Source of the DNA: Bradyrhizobium sp. CCGUVB4N
Lineage (GTDB): Bacteria > Pseudomonadota > Alphaproteobacteria > Rhizobiales > Xanthobacteraceae
Direction of reading: 5' to 3'
Assembly (NCBI RefSeq): GCF_024199945.1
Contig: NZ_JANADP010000001.1
Span: 1-64,000 of the forward strand
DNA: 64,000 bases
In this document: one piece after another, positions 19,568 through 28,190 of the stretch
Numbering within the stretch: the stretch's first letter is position 1
Layout of the letters: the number at the start of each line of letters is the position of its first letter
Made by a program: the position numbers and the translations under genes
The notes under the pieces: model-generated
The model's database searches: none
The model's input: the letters and a program-made list of their open reading frames with translations, nothing else
What the model was told of the DNA's origin: nothing

Positions 19568-20629
19568 CTAAGCCGCGTCGGCCTTGAGCCGCCGGTATTC
19601 CGTCGGGGTCACACCCGTGACCGCCTTGAAGGCGCGGTTGAACGGGCCGAGCGACTGGAAGCCGGCGTCCATCGCGATGGTGATGACGGGAACCTCGGCC
19701 TGGGTGGGGTCGGCGAGCGCGGCCTTGGCCTCCTCGATCCGGTGGTTGTTCAGGAACACATTGAAGTTGCGGTAGCCGAGCCGCTGGTTGATCAGCCGGC
19801 GCAACCGGTATTCCGGAATCTTCAACCGGCCCGCCAGCACGCCGATGGTGATGTTCTCCTGGCGGTAGATGCGCTCGTCCGCCATCAGACGCATCAGCGC
19901 ATCGATCAGCTTTTGGTCGGCGGCAGCATCGGCCGCAGGCTGGCTGAAAACAGTCGGCGGTGCGGGCGCCATTGCTGCCGGAAACAGATCCGCGCCGTCA
20001 ACGCGCATCATGGCATAGACGATCGCCGCGACGGTGCCGGTGAGCACGCCGGCATTGATGGTTTCGGCGACAGCGCCGACGTGGTGGCCGGCGACGGCGA
20101 TCTGGAGCACCGCGTTCAGCCCGCCATAGAGCGCGATGGCGCAGACGATGAAGACACGAACGCGGCGGCGGCGCTCGACCAGGTCAGTTGGCCAGGAGAC
20201 GATCATCTGCCCGACCGCAAGGGCGATGAAACCGAGCACGATCAGATTGACCACCGTCACCGAGAATCGCACATGGCCGCTGGGTGCGATCCAGACGCAG
20301 CCTGCGAAGCTGAAGGCCGCCACCAGCGCCCAGATCAAGCCGTGCCACCAGCGGAGGCGAAACTCGTCGTCGAACAGGGCGCGCGTGAACAGCCAGAACA
20401 CCACGATGGTCCCGGTCGACAACGCGATCAGCGGTGCATGCCAGAGCGGGATCCGCGACGTGACATCCAACGAATAGCTCACGGCATGCGCAACCGTGCT
20501 GAGCACGAAGACCGCACCGAGGCGGGCAGCCAGTACATTGCGAAAATCAGAGAGGAGCGACGCCGCCAGCACCAGCAGCAGCGCGACGCTGGCGGCGCGG
20601 AAGGCGAGGTCGAGATTGGTCAGCAGCAT
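19568..20629 (-). CDS. Membrane-anchored AraC family regulator
   Basis: A 353-residue protein with about six or seven hydrophobic segments in residues 1-215 (for example AASVALLLVLAASLL, FWLFTRALF, LIWALVAAFSFAGCVWIA, LIVLGFIALAVGQMIV, FIVCAIALYGGLNAVL) followed by a linker and a C-terminal AraC/XylS DNA-binding domain (ITIGVLAGRLKIPEYRLRRLINQRLGYRNFNVFLNNHRIEEAK and VITIAMDAGFQSLGPFNRAFKAVTGVTPTEYRR). The layout implies a one-component sensor that binds DNA from the inner membrane. Target genes are unknown; the hydrolase gene downstream on the same strand is one candidate. ATG 20629 has a weak ribosome site. Confidence 0.9.
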   Translation of the reverse strand: MLLTNLDLAFRAASVALLLVLAASLLSDFRNVLAARLGAVFVLSTVAHAVSYSLDVTSRIPLWHAPLIALSTGTIVVFWLFTRALFDDEFRLRWWHGLIWALVAAFSFAGCVWIAPSGHVRFSVTVVNLIVLGFIALAVGQMIVSWPTDLVERRRRVRVFIVCAIALYGGLNAVLQIAVAGHHVGAVAETINAGVLTGTVAAIVYAMMRVDGADLFPAAMAPAPPTVFSQPAADAAADQKLIDALMRLMADERIYRQENITIGVLAGRLKIPEYRLRRLINQRLGYRNFNVFLNNHRIEEAKAALADPTQAEVPVITIAMDAGFQSLGPFNRAFKAVTGVTPTEYRRLKADAA

Positions 20630-20681
20630 CCCATCGATCCGGTCGTCGGCGTCGCGAACTTAAGTCAGATCGGCGATCGAT

Positions 20682-21251
20682 TCAATTTCGCCGCCACGCG
20701 GCGCGCGTCGTGATCCAGGCGTCGGCGGGCTTGCCGAACAGGTCGATCACGCGATCCTTCCGCGCACCCAGCCTGCGCGCCACCGCCTGCGACGGCGCAT
20801 TCACGCTTTCGATACAGTGCATGATCTCGTCGACCTCAAAACTGTCGAACGCCCAGTCGATCGACGCGCGGGCCGCCTCCACCGCATAGCCCTTGCCGCG
20901 AAATTCCTTGGCAATGCCCCAGCCGACCTCGAAACCGGGCCAGCCCGGCGGACACCACGGGCCGACGCGGCCGACATAGTTGCCGCTCGACTTCTCCTCG
21001 ACCACGAACATGCCGAAGCCGTAGAGCGCCCAGTGTCCGGAGATCACGGCTGCATTGCGCCAGCCGGCGATCGCGGTGGTGACCGGATTGCCGTCGGCCG
21101 CGATGAACCGCGCCGTGCCGGGGTCGCTCAGCATCGCGGCGTTGGGCGCGATGTCGCTGGCGCGCCATGGACGCAGGATAAGACGTTCCGTCTCGATTTC
21201 GGGGCCGGTGACCTCGAGCAGCCTGGCGCCTGGCTTGAGCGGCGGAATCAT
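20682..21251 (-). CDS. GNAT acetyltransferase, RimJ/RimL type
   Basis: A 189-residue protein of the Acetyltransf_3 group, which transfers an acetyl group from acetyl-CoA to amines. Seen are the N-terminal IETERLILRPWRASDI, a central NYVGRVGPWCPPGWPGFEVGWGIAKEFRGKGYAVEAARASIDWAF with the RGKGYA acyl-CoA binding motif, and NAPSQAVARRLGARKD near the end. The substrate is unknown. ATG at 21251 has GGAGGAGAC directly upstream. Divergent from the pirin gene, with 64 bases between them. Confidence 0.88.
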   Translation of the reverse strand: MIPPLKPGARLLEVTGPEIETERLILRPWRASDIAPNAAMLSDPGTARFIAADGNPVTTAIAGWRNAAVISGHWALYGFGMFVVEEKSSGNYVGRVGPWCPPGWPGFEVGWGIAKEFRGKGYAVEAARASIDWAFDSFEVDEIMHCIESVNAPSQAVARRLGARKDRVIDLFGKPADAWITTRAAWRRN

Positions 21252-21315
21252 CTGTCTCCTCCCGTTCCCATCGATGTTCTGCTACGATCATACCAGCAAG
21301 AAACAGGAGTCCACC

Positions 21316-22233
21316 ATGAGCTGGCAACCCTCCAACGATCCCGTGCTCGGCGATCCCATGTCCTGCGACGCGCTCGATCTCGTCATCGTGCCGCGCACCC
21401 GCGATCTCGGTGACGGATTCGTGGTGCGGCGCGCGCTGCCGCATGGCAAGCGGCAGATGGTCGGGCCGTTCATCTTCTTCGATCATTTCGGGCCGGTGCA
21501 GTTCGTGTCCGGCAAGGGCATGGACGTGCGGCCGCATCCGCATATCGGGCTTGCGACCGTCACCTATCTGTTCGACGGGTCGATCATGCATCGCGACAGC
21601 GAGGGCAACGTGCAGGAGATCGCGCCCGGCGCGATGAATCTGATGACCGCGGGCCGCGGCATCGCGCATTCCGAGCGCACGCCGGATGCCCAGCGCGCCT
21701 CGGGCCAGCAGATGCTCGGCCTGCAAAGCTGGATCGCGCTGCCGGCCGGCTCCGAAGAGATCGATCCCTCGTTCCAGCATTATGCGGCGGGCGATCTGCC
21801 GATGATCTCCGAGCGCGATTTCACCGCGCGCGTGATCGCCGGATCCGCCTTCGGCATCGCCTCGCCAGTGAAGATGGTCTCGCCCTGGTTCTACACCGAG
21901 GTCACGGCGGTCGCCGGCGCGACCGTGCCGCTCGACCCCGACCATGAGGAGCGTGCGATCTATGTCGTCGATGGCGAGGTCGAGATCGCGAACGAGCGCT
22001 ACGAAGGGCCGCGGCTCCTGATCTTCCGGCCCGGCGACCGCATCACCGTGAAGGCGCTCAAGGCCACGCAGATGATGTTTCTCGGCGGCGATGCATTGGA
22101 GGGCCCGCGCCACATCTGGTGGAATTTCGTCTCCTCCAGCAAGGAGCGGATCGAGCAGGCCAAGCAGGACTGGAAAACCGGCCGCTTCGCCGCGGTTCCG
22201 CAGGAACATGAGTTCATTCCGCTGCCGGAATAG
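21316..22233 (+). CDS. Pirin family protein
   Basis: Cupin-fold protein with a metal centre; family members act as quercetinases or regulatory partners. The 305-residue protein has the metal-binding signature RPHPHIGLATVTYLFDGSIMHRDSEG and HSERTP in the N-terminal cupin, followed by a second cupin and a C-terminal FVSSSKERIEQAKQDW segment common in pirins. ATG 21316 has CAGGAG at 21304-21309. The actual substrate or partner cannot be read from the sequence. It precedes purC by 78 bases on the same strand. Confidence 0.92.
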   Translation: MSWQPSNDPVLGDPMSCDALDLVIVPRTRDLGDGFVVRRALPHGKRQMVGPFIFFDHFGPVQFVSGKGMDVRPHPHIGLATVTYLFDGSIMHRDSEGNVQEIAPGAMNLMTAGRGIAHSERTPDAQRASGQQMLGLQSWIALPAGSEEIDPSFQHYAAGDLPMISERDFTARVIAGSAFGIASPVKMVSPWFYTEVTAVAGATVPLDPDHEERAIYVVDGEVEIANERYEGPRLLIFRPGDRITVKALKATQMMFLGGDALEGPRHIWWNFVSSSKERIEQAKQDWKTGRFAAVPQEHEFIPLPE

Positions 22234-22311
22234 GCTAATCCGGCTTTCGGCCGCGCCATCAGACGCGGCCGGACGCCCTGTCTTGAAGCCTTCTGCCTGA
22301 AAGCTCTGCCG

Positions 22312-23226
22312 ATGACCGCCATGCTCTCCAGCGACCTGCCCCTGACCAAGATCGGCCGCGGCAAGGTGCGCGATATCTACGCCGTCGACGACGACCGCCT
22401 GCTGCTCCTCACCACCGACCGCATCAGCGCCTTCGACGTCGTGATGGGCGAGACCATCCCGATGAAAGGCGCAGTGCTGACCCAGATCAGCGCGTTCTGG
22501 TTCAATAAGCTCGAAGGCGTGGTGCCGCATCACATGATCAGTGCGGATACCGACGAGATCATCGCGGCCGTGCCGGCACTGAAGCCGCATCGCGCCGAAA
22601 TCCTCGGCCGCGCCATGCTGTCCCGCCGCACCACCGTATTCCCGATCGAATGCGTGATCCGCGGTTATCTCTCGGGCTCGGCCTGGAAGGAATATGCCGG
22701 CTCCGGCACGCTGGCGGGCGAGAAACTGAAGGCCGGCCTCGTCGAGAGCGAGAAGCTCGAGCCCTCGATCTTTAGCCCCGCGACCAAGGCCGAGACCGGC
22801 CATGACGAGAACATCACCATTGCCAAGATGCGCGCGGTCGTCGGTGACGACGTCGCCTATACGCTCGAGAGCATGACGCGCGCGATCTACACGCTCGGCG
22901 AGGAGCTGGCGCGCGAGCAGGGCATCATCATCGCCGACACCAAGTTTGAATTCGGCCGCGACAAGGACGGCCGCATCATCCTGATCGACGAGGTCATGAC
23001 GCCGGACAGCTCACGCTTCTGGGCCGTCGATGCCTACAAGCCCGGCCAGCCGCAGGCGAGCTTCGACAAGCAGCCCTTGCGCGACTATCTCGACGTCGAG
23101 CGCCGCGCCGGGCGCTGGAACGGCGACGCCCCGCCGCCGCCGCTGCCCGCGAGCGTGGTCGATGCGACCAGCAAGCGGTATCTGGAAGCGTATCGACGCG
23201 TCACGGGGACGGAGCTGAAGATTTAG
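22312..23226 (+). CDS. purC: SAICAR synthetase, long form
   Basis: Joins CAIR and aspartate using ATP in purine biosynthesis. The 304-residue protein is longer than the usual ~240-residue bacterial PurC and resembles the yeast Ade1-type form. Motifs include [48 protein letters not shown] [34 protein letters not shown] and [14 protein letters not shown]. The ATG at 22312 has no strong ribosome site; ATG 22321 is an alternative. It stands apart from other purine genes, so a second purC near purS/purQ/purL elsewhere is plausible (inference). Confidence 0.93.
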   Translation: MTAMLSSDLPLTKIGRGKVRDIYAVDDDRLLLLTTDRISAFDVVMGETIPMKGAVLTQISAFWFNKLEGVVPHHMISADTDEIIAAVPALKPHRAEILGRAMLSRRTTVFPIECVIRGYLSGSAWKEYAGSGTLAGEKLKAGLVESEKLEPSIFSPATKAETGHDENITIAKMRAVVGDDVAYTLESMTRAIYTLGEELAREQGIIIADTKFEFGRDKDGRIILIDEVMTPDSSRFWAVDAYKPGQPQASFDKQPLRDYLDVERRAGRWNGDAPPPPLPASVVDATSKRYLEAYRRVTGTELKI

Positions 23227-23236
23227 GCTGAGGATT

Positions 23237-23382
23237 GTCGTCCCGGCGAAGGCCGGGACCCATACCGCGGAATCTATCGTTTGCGGATGATAGGCGTACC
23301 GAACTCCTAGTCTTCGCCAAACTGCTCCCTGTGGTTAAGGGTCCCGGCCCCCGTGCGCAATTGCGCACTCGGCCGGGACGAC
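23237..23382. repeat. REPIN-like element, copy A
   Basis: A 146-base element bounded by inverted hairpins. The left is GTCCCGGCGAAGGCCGGGAC; the right has arms GTCCCGGCC and GGCCGGGAC around a GTGCGCAATTGCGCAC palindrome. The core shared with 25772-25897 includes CCATACCGCG, TCTATCG, GTACCGAAC and TCTTCGCCAAACT, then CTCCCTG. It lies after purC and is followed by about 145 bases with no gene before the transporter. Together they make the 302-base gene-free gap 23227-23528. Confidence 0.85.
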
Positions 23383-23528
23383 ACCGATGAGCGATTTCGG
23401 TTTTTCACATCAACCATATGGCTGACCGTTCACACGCGGAGCGCCGCAGAACTGTCGGATACTTCATATTTACAAGAATCCTGTTGCGCTAGGCTCGCAC
23501 TCGTCTACCTCTCCGGGCGGGTATTTTC

Positions 23529-25762
23529 ATGAGCGAGTGTCACGGCGTGACAGATCCTGCAATTGACTTCGATCCGGTCACCGGGGTCAGCCCGTCCGCC
23601 AAGCGTGCGCTGAATGATATGCTGGGTGGAGGTGCTGCGAGCATCCTCACCGTCACGTTCGGGCTGTCCTATTCGCTGCTGATCTTCGCCGGCCCGCTCT
23701 CACCCTATTTGTCCTACGGCATCGCTGCGACCTTCATCAGCTCGGCGGTGCTTGCGCTCGTAATCGGGCTCGGCAGCTCGCTTCCCTTTGCGATTGCCGC
23801 CCCCGACAGCTCGACGGCTGCGGTCACAGGAATTCTGGCGGCCTCGCTGGTCGAGCACATCGAATCGGCCAATCTTTCGGCGCCGCTGCTCTCGCCCGTT
23901 CTGATCACGCTCGGCCTGTCGACCGTGCTCACCGGCATCGTGCTGTGCGGGCTGGGCCTGACACGAATGGGCCGCGCCATCCGTTACGTGCCTTATCCCG
24001 TGGTCGGCGGCTTCCTCGGCGCCACCGGACTTCTCATCGCGCTGGGTGCGATCAGGGTCATCACCAATTACCCGGTGCAGCTCGCGACATTGCCGCGCTT
24101 TGCCAACGGCACCACGCTGCTGGAGCTCGGCGCCGCCTGCGCCATGGCACTGGTGCTCTACCTGACCTGGCACCGCTCGCGGAACCCGTTCGGTCTGCCG
24201 ATCATCCTGGTCGGCGGCGTGATCACGGCGCATCTGGCGTTCTGGATCTCGGGTGTTTCGCTCGACGAGGCTCGTAGCATGGGCTGGACATTTCAGCCTC
24301 CGCCGCAAGCCGCGTTCATGCTGCCCTGGCACACCGACGAACTCGCCCAATATCCCTGGTTTGCCGTGCCGGACCTGCTCGGCAATCTCGTCGCCGTCAT
24401 CTTCGTCACGGCATCGAGCACGCTGTTCAACACCACCGGCATCGAGGTCGCCGTGCATCGCGAGGCCAATCTGGAGCGCGAGCTGAACGTCACGGGTGCC
24501 GCCAACATCCTGACCGGCGTGCTCGGCGGCTACACCGGCTGCAGCTCGATCAGCCGATCGATCCTCAATTTCTCCAGCGGCGGCCGCGGACGGTTGTCCG
24601 GCCTCACCGCTTCGGCACTATCGCTGCTGATGCTCGCGATCGCGCCCGAGCTGCTGGGCTTCATTCCAAAGTTCGTGCTCGGCGGCCTGCTGCTCTATCT
24701 CGGCGCCGACCAGCTGCACAAATGGATCATCGAGTCGCGCAAGCGGCTTTCGAAGCTCGAATATCTGTCGCTGGTCGCCATCATCGTCATCATCGTGGCC
24801 TGGGGTTCGTGCCGGGCATCTTGATCGGCGTGATCATCGGCTGCGCGACCTTCGCCTTCAGCGCGGCACGGGTCGAATCGATCAAGTACAGTTTTGACGG
24901 CTCCGAATATCGCTCCTCGCTCGACCGCTCGCGCGACGACCAGGAGGTGCTGCTGGCTCATGGCGGCAAGATCCAGGGGCTCAATCTCCAGAGCTATCTG
25001 TTCTTCGGCTCCGCCAACCGACTCTATCAGCACGTCAAGCGGCTGCTCCAGGAGCGTCCGGAATGCCGCTATCTGCTGTTCGATTTCAAACTCGTCACCG
25101 GCGTCGATTCCTCCGCGGCCTATAGCTTTGCGCAGATCAAGCGCAGCGCCGCCGACCTCGGCGTCGAGCTGATCCTGGTGCATCTGTCGGCGGCGGCCGA
25201 GAAGGTGCTGCGCTCCAGCGACTTCGTCGGCGACGGCGTCACCATCATTCCCGAGCTCGATCACGCGCTGGAATGGTGCGAGAACGAACTGATCTCGCAG
25301 CATCAGGGTCTGGCGCAGGAAGAAGCGAGCCTGCGCGACTGGTTCGCAAGCATCCTCGCCAGCGAGGACGACGCCGACGAGCTGATCCGCCGCTGCCAGC
25401 GCATCGAGGTCGAAGCCGGCGAGGTCATCGTGCAGGCCGGCGACCCCGCCGATTCCATGCACTTCATCCTCGACGGCCGCGTCGGCATCATGGTCCCCGC
25501 CGACGACGACCGCACCACGCGCGTGCGCAGCCTCGGCCGCTACACCACCATCGGCGAGATGGGCCTGGTATCGCACACGCCGCGCAGCGCCACGATCCAG
25601 GCCGAGGTCGACAGCGTGCTCTACGTGCTCAACACGCACCAGTTCGACGAGATCAGGGAAGAAGACCCCGCGCTCAGCCACAAGCTGCTGACCTATTTCG
25701 TGTCTGTCATGGCGGAGCGGCTGACGTTTGCGAACAGGACGATCGCGGTGCTGCGGCGGTAG
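23529..25762 (+). pseudogene. SulP transporter-STAS-cNMP-binding protein, single frameshift
   Basis: SLC26/SulP-type anion transporter fused to a STAS domain and a cyclic-nucleotide-binding domain. The first frame (23529-24824) gives about ten membrane segments with SulP features (FAIAAPDSSTAAVTG, NTTGIEVAVHREANLERELN, GGYTGCSSISRSI). It runs into a stop after VAWGSCRAS. The rest continues in another frame from about 24804: GFVPGILIGVIIGC, STAS (KLVTGVDSSAAYSFAQI) and a cNMP domain (VEAGEVIVQAGDPADSMHFILDGRVGIMV, GEMGL, PRSATIQAE). TGGGGTTCGTG at 24801-24811 lacks one base compared with Trp-Gly-Phe-Val. Restored, it would be 744 residues. It may be a true mutation or a sequencing error. The ion carried is unknown. 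Confidence 0.85.
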
Positions 25763-25771
25763 GGCCCGGCG

Positions 25772-25897
25772 GCGTCCTGGCGAAAGCCAGGACCCATACC
25801 GCGAGGTCTATCGATTGCAAACGGTCGAAGTACCGAACGACGTGTCTTCGCCAAACTACTCCCTGGGGTAACGGGTCCTGGCTTTCGCCAGGACGAC
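25772..25897. repeat. REPIN-like element, copy B
   Basis: A 126-base homolog of 23237-23382. The left hairpin is GTCCTGGCGAAAGCCAGGAC and the right is its exact reverse complement, GTCCTGGCTTTCGCCAGGAC. Core blocks CCATACCGCG, TCTATCG, GTACCGAAC, TCTTCGCCAAACT and CTCCCTG are shared. Where copy A has C-G pairs in the arms, copy B has T-A pairs, so pairing is kept. It lies between the converging transporter and aldehyde dehydrogenase genes. Confidence 0.85.
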
Positions 25898-25914
25898 CAG
25901 GGAGAGCCGCGGCC

Positions 25915-27408
25915 TTACACCCCTGCCATCATCACGTATTTGATCTCGACATATTCTTCCATGCCGTGACGCGAGCCTTCACGGCCGAGGCCGCTTTCCT
26001 TGACGCCGCCGAAGGGCGCGACTTCCGTCGTGATCAGGCCGGTGTTGACGCCCACCATGCCCGACTCCAGCGCTTCTGCGACACGCCAGACGCGGCCGAG
26101 ATCGCGGGAATAGAAGTAGGACGCCAGACCAAACGGCGAAGCGTTACACATCGCGATGACGTCGGCTTCGTCCTTGAAGCGGATCACCGGCGCGAGCGGG
26201 CCGAAGGTTTCCTCCTGCGACACCAGCGAGTCCGGCTTCACATCAGCCAGCACCGTCGGCTCGAAGAAGGAGCGTCCGAGTTCGCTGCGCTTGCCGCCAG
26301 TGACGACCTTGGCGCCGCGCTTGACGGCATCGGCGATGTGGCGCTCGACCTTGTCGATCGCCTTCATGTTGATCAGAGGGCCCTGCGTGACGCCGCTCTC
26401 GGTGCCGTCGCCGATCTTCATGGCCGCGACCTTCGCCGACAGCTTCTTGACGAACTCGTCGTAGATCTTGTCCTGGGCGTAGATGCGATTGGCGCAGACG
26501 CAGGTCTGGCCCATGTTGCGATATTTCGAGACGATCGCGCCCTCGACCGCCGCGTCGATATCGGCGTCGTCGAACACCACGAACGGGGCGTTGCCGCCGA
26601 GCTCGAGGCCGAGCCGCTTCACGCCGACGGAGGCCTGCTGGTAGAGGATCTTGCCGACCGCGGTCGAACCGGTGAAGCCGACGAAGCGCACGGCCGGATG
26701 CTCGCACAGCACCTTGCCGATCGGCGGCGCGTCACCGGTGATGATGTTGAGCACACCCTTGGGGATGCCGGCCTTCTCGGCGAGCACGGCCAGAGCCAAA
26801 GCCGAGAGCGGCGTCTCATTGGCGGGCTTCAGCACCACGGTGCAGCCCGCGGCCAGCGCCGGCGACACCTTGCGCGTGATCATCGAGTTCGGGAAGTTCC
26901 ACGGGGTGATGGCGCCGCAGACGCCGATCGGCTGCTTGATCGCGAGCAGCCGCGCATCGGGCCGCTGCGACGGAATCGTCTCGCCATAGACGCGGCGGGC
27001 TTCCTCCGCAAAGAACTCGATATAGGCGGCGCCGATGTCGACCTCGCCGAGCGCCTCCGTCAGCGGCTTGCCCTGCTCGGAGGTCAGGATCAGCGCGAGG
27101 TCCTCGCGGTTGGCGGTGATCAGCTCGAACCATTTGCGCAAAATGTTGGAGCGCTGCTTGGCGGTGTGCTTGGCCCAGGCCGGGAAAGCGCGCTGGGCGG
27201 CTTCGACCGCCTTGGTGGTGTCGTCCGCGCCAAGCTGCGGGACCTTTGCGATCTCGACACCGGTCGCGGGATTGTTCACGGCAAAGACCGGCGTGCCGAC
27301 CCAGGCGCCGTCGATGTAGCAGGCCTCCTTCAGGAGCGAAGGGTCCTTCAACCGGTCCCGCAGGGTGGCGGTGGCGTGCTGGGCGCGTGCGGCGGCGGTC
27401 GGCGTCAT
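25915..27408 (-). CDS. gabD: NAD(P)-dependent succinate-semialdehyde dehydrogenase
   Basis: Oxidises succinate semialdehyde to succinate, the last step of 4-aminobutyrate breakdown. The 497-residue protein is a full-length aldehyde dehydrogenase with ITPWNFPNSMITRKVSPALAAGCTVVLKPA, FTGSTAVGK, the catalytic Glu in LELGGNAPFVVFDDADID and the catalytic Cys in NMGQTCVCANRIYA. The ending GVNTGLITTEVAPFGGVKESGLGREGSRHGMEEYVEIKYV is typical of GabD. ATG 27408 has GAGGAG upstream; an in-frame start at 27498 would add 30 poorly conserved residues. No gabT lies nearby. Confidence 0.92.
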   Translation of the reverse strand: MTPTAAARAQHATATLRDRLKDPSLLKEACYIDGAWVGTPVFAVNNPATGVEIAKVPQLGADDTTKAVEAAQRAFPAWAKHTAKQRSNILRKWFELITANREDLALILTSEQGKPLTEALGEVDIGAAYIEFFAEEARRVYGETIPSQRPDARLLAIKQPIGVCGAITPWNFPNSMITRKVSPALAAGCTVVLKPANETPLSALALAVLAEKAGIPKGVLNIITGDAPPIGKVLCEHPAVRFVGFTGSTAVGKILYQQASVGVKRLGLELGGNAPFVVFDDADIDAAVEGAIVSKYRNMGQTCVCANRIYAQDKIYDEFVKKLSAKVAAMKIGDGTESGVTQGPLINMKAIDKVERHIADAVKRGAKVVTGGKRSELGRSFFEPTVLADVKPDSLVSQEETFGPLAPVIRFKDEADVIAMCNASPFGLASYFYSRDLGRVWRVAEALESGMVGVNTGLITTEVAPFGGVKESGLGREGSRHGMEEYVEIKYVMMAGV

Positions 27409-27529
27409 GGCGTTGCTCCTCAGACGATCATTTGGGGGCGATCGGATCGGCCGGAATATAGGGACAGACGGCGCACAATGCACCGTCCCGCAACGCACAG
27501 CTGATCGGAATTAAGCTGAGATCGGCGCG

Positions 27530-27850
27530 TTACGCCGCGCCGCTCATATAGGTCTCGCGCCGACCGATCATGCGCTCGGCGGCGGCCTTGGCATCGGCCT
27601 TCGAGGAGGTCGCACAGGTCCGATATTCGAGATCGGGCGCATCGGAGGTGTCGCGGCGACCGAACCAGGACTTTGAGCCGACCGGCAGCAGCGCCAGCGA
27701 CTGCGCCAGATTGTCGACCGCACCGAAAGAATAGAGCGCACCGGTGCCGGCGATCCGGACCTCGTAAACGCCGGGCGAGATCGGCGCTTCGAGATTGTCG
27801 CCCCGTCCGGGACGGGGATAGCGCTTCCATTCGCTCCAGGTCGAAATCAT
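27530..27850 (-). CDS. Small protein of unknown function, GIY-YIG-like pattern
   Basis: A 106-residue protein with no firm assignment. The order SPGVYEVRIAGTGALYSFGAVDNLAQSL followed by DLEYRTCATSSKADAKAAAERMIGRR is reminiscent of the GIY-YIG fold (GVY for GIY, LYSFG for YIG, NL, then LEYR and an Ala/Glu helix). The conserved catalytic Arg after NL is absent (NLAQSL), so it would not be an active nuclease of the usual type. This is a weak inference. ATG at 27850 has GGGGACC just upstream. It is transcribed toward gabD with about 120 bases between. Confidence 0.65.
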   Translation of the reverse strand: MISTWSEWKRYPRPGRGDNLEAPISPGVYEVRIAGTGALYSFGAVDNLAQSLALLPVGSKSWFGRRDTSDAPDLEYRTCATSSKADAKAAAERMIGRRETYMSGAA

Positions 27851-28190
27851 CTGAGGTCCCCTCGCAGCCGGCTAAGCGGCCGCCAAATTTGTTTCAAGTC
27901 TTAACGTCAGCCGCCCACTGGGCCCAATTCCGAACGCCGCAACGCACAAAATGTTTCGAGTGCTTCAAACACTCGAAACATATCGCCTCAGCCCATCCAT
28001 GGTCACGGCGAAGTGCGGCCATCCACCGCAGATTGTGAAGACGTGTTGCAAATCAGTCGTCCCGCGCCACGCCGGGACCGTCAAGTCACGACATCGCGAC
28101 CGCAGGGTGCATATGGCCACGCTTGCCGTTCAGCGGATGCAGGAGGACAATCGATCGCTTCCAACAATAATCAAACCGGAGGAAATGCGT
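27851..28190. other. Gene-free gap before the second serine hydrolase
   Basis: 340 bases between divergent genes. It contains the perfect 12-bp inverted repeat at 27951-27981 and, near its right end, GGAGGA (28178-28183), the ribosome site of the next gene. I see no other recognisable coding, RNA or promoter signal. Confidence 0.5.
27951..27981. promoter_or_regulatory. Perfect 12-bp inverted repeat, possible operator
   Basis: ATGTTTCGAGTG (27951-27962) and CACTCGAAACAT (27970-27981) are exact inverted copies around a 7-base spacer CTTCAAA. The AT-rich arms differ from the GC-rich REP-like hairpins in the window. It lies 210 bases upstream of the hydrolase start and could be a regulator site or an RNA hairpin; no T-run follows. 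Confidence 0.5.

Noticed and set aside
23237..25897. CRISPR array formed by repeated GC palindromes
   Set aside because: Only two copies, far apart, with long conserved cores and no regular spacers or cas genes.
25273..27504. 743-codon open frame crossing the transporter 3' part and running antisense through gabD
   Set aside because: Low-complexity Arg/Ala/His composition, crosses a repeat element and two well-recognised genes; a high-GC shadow.
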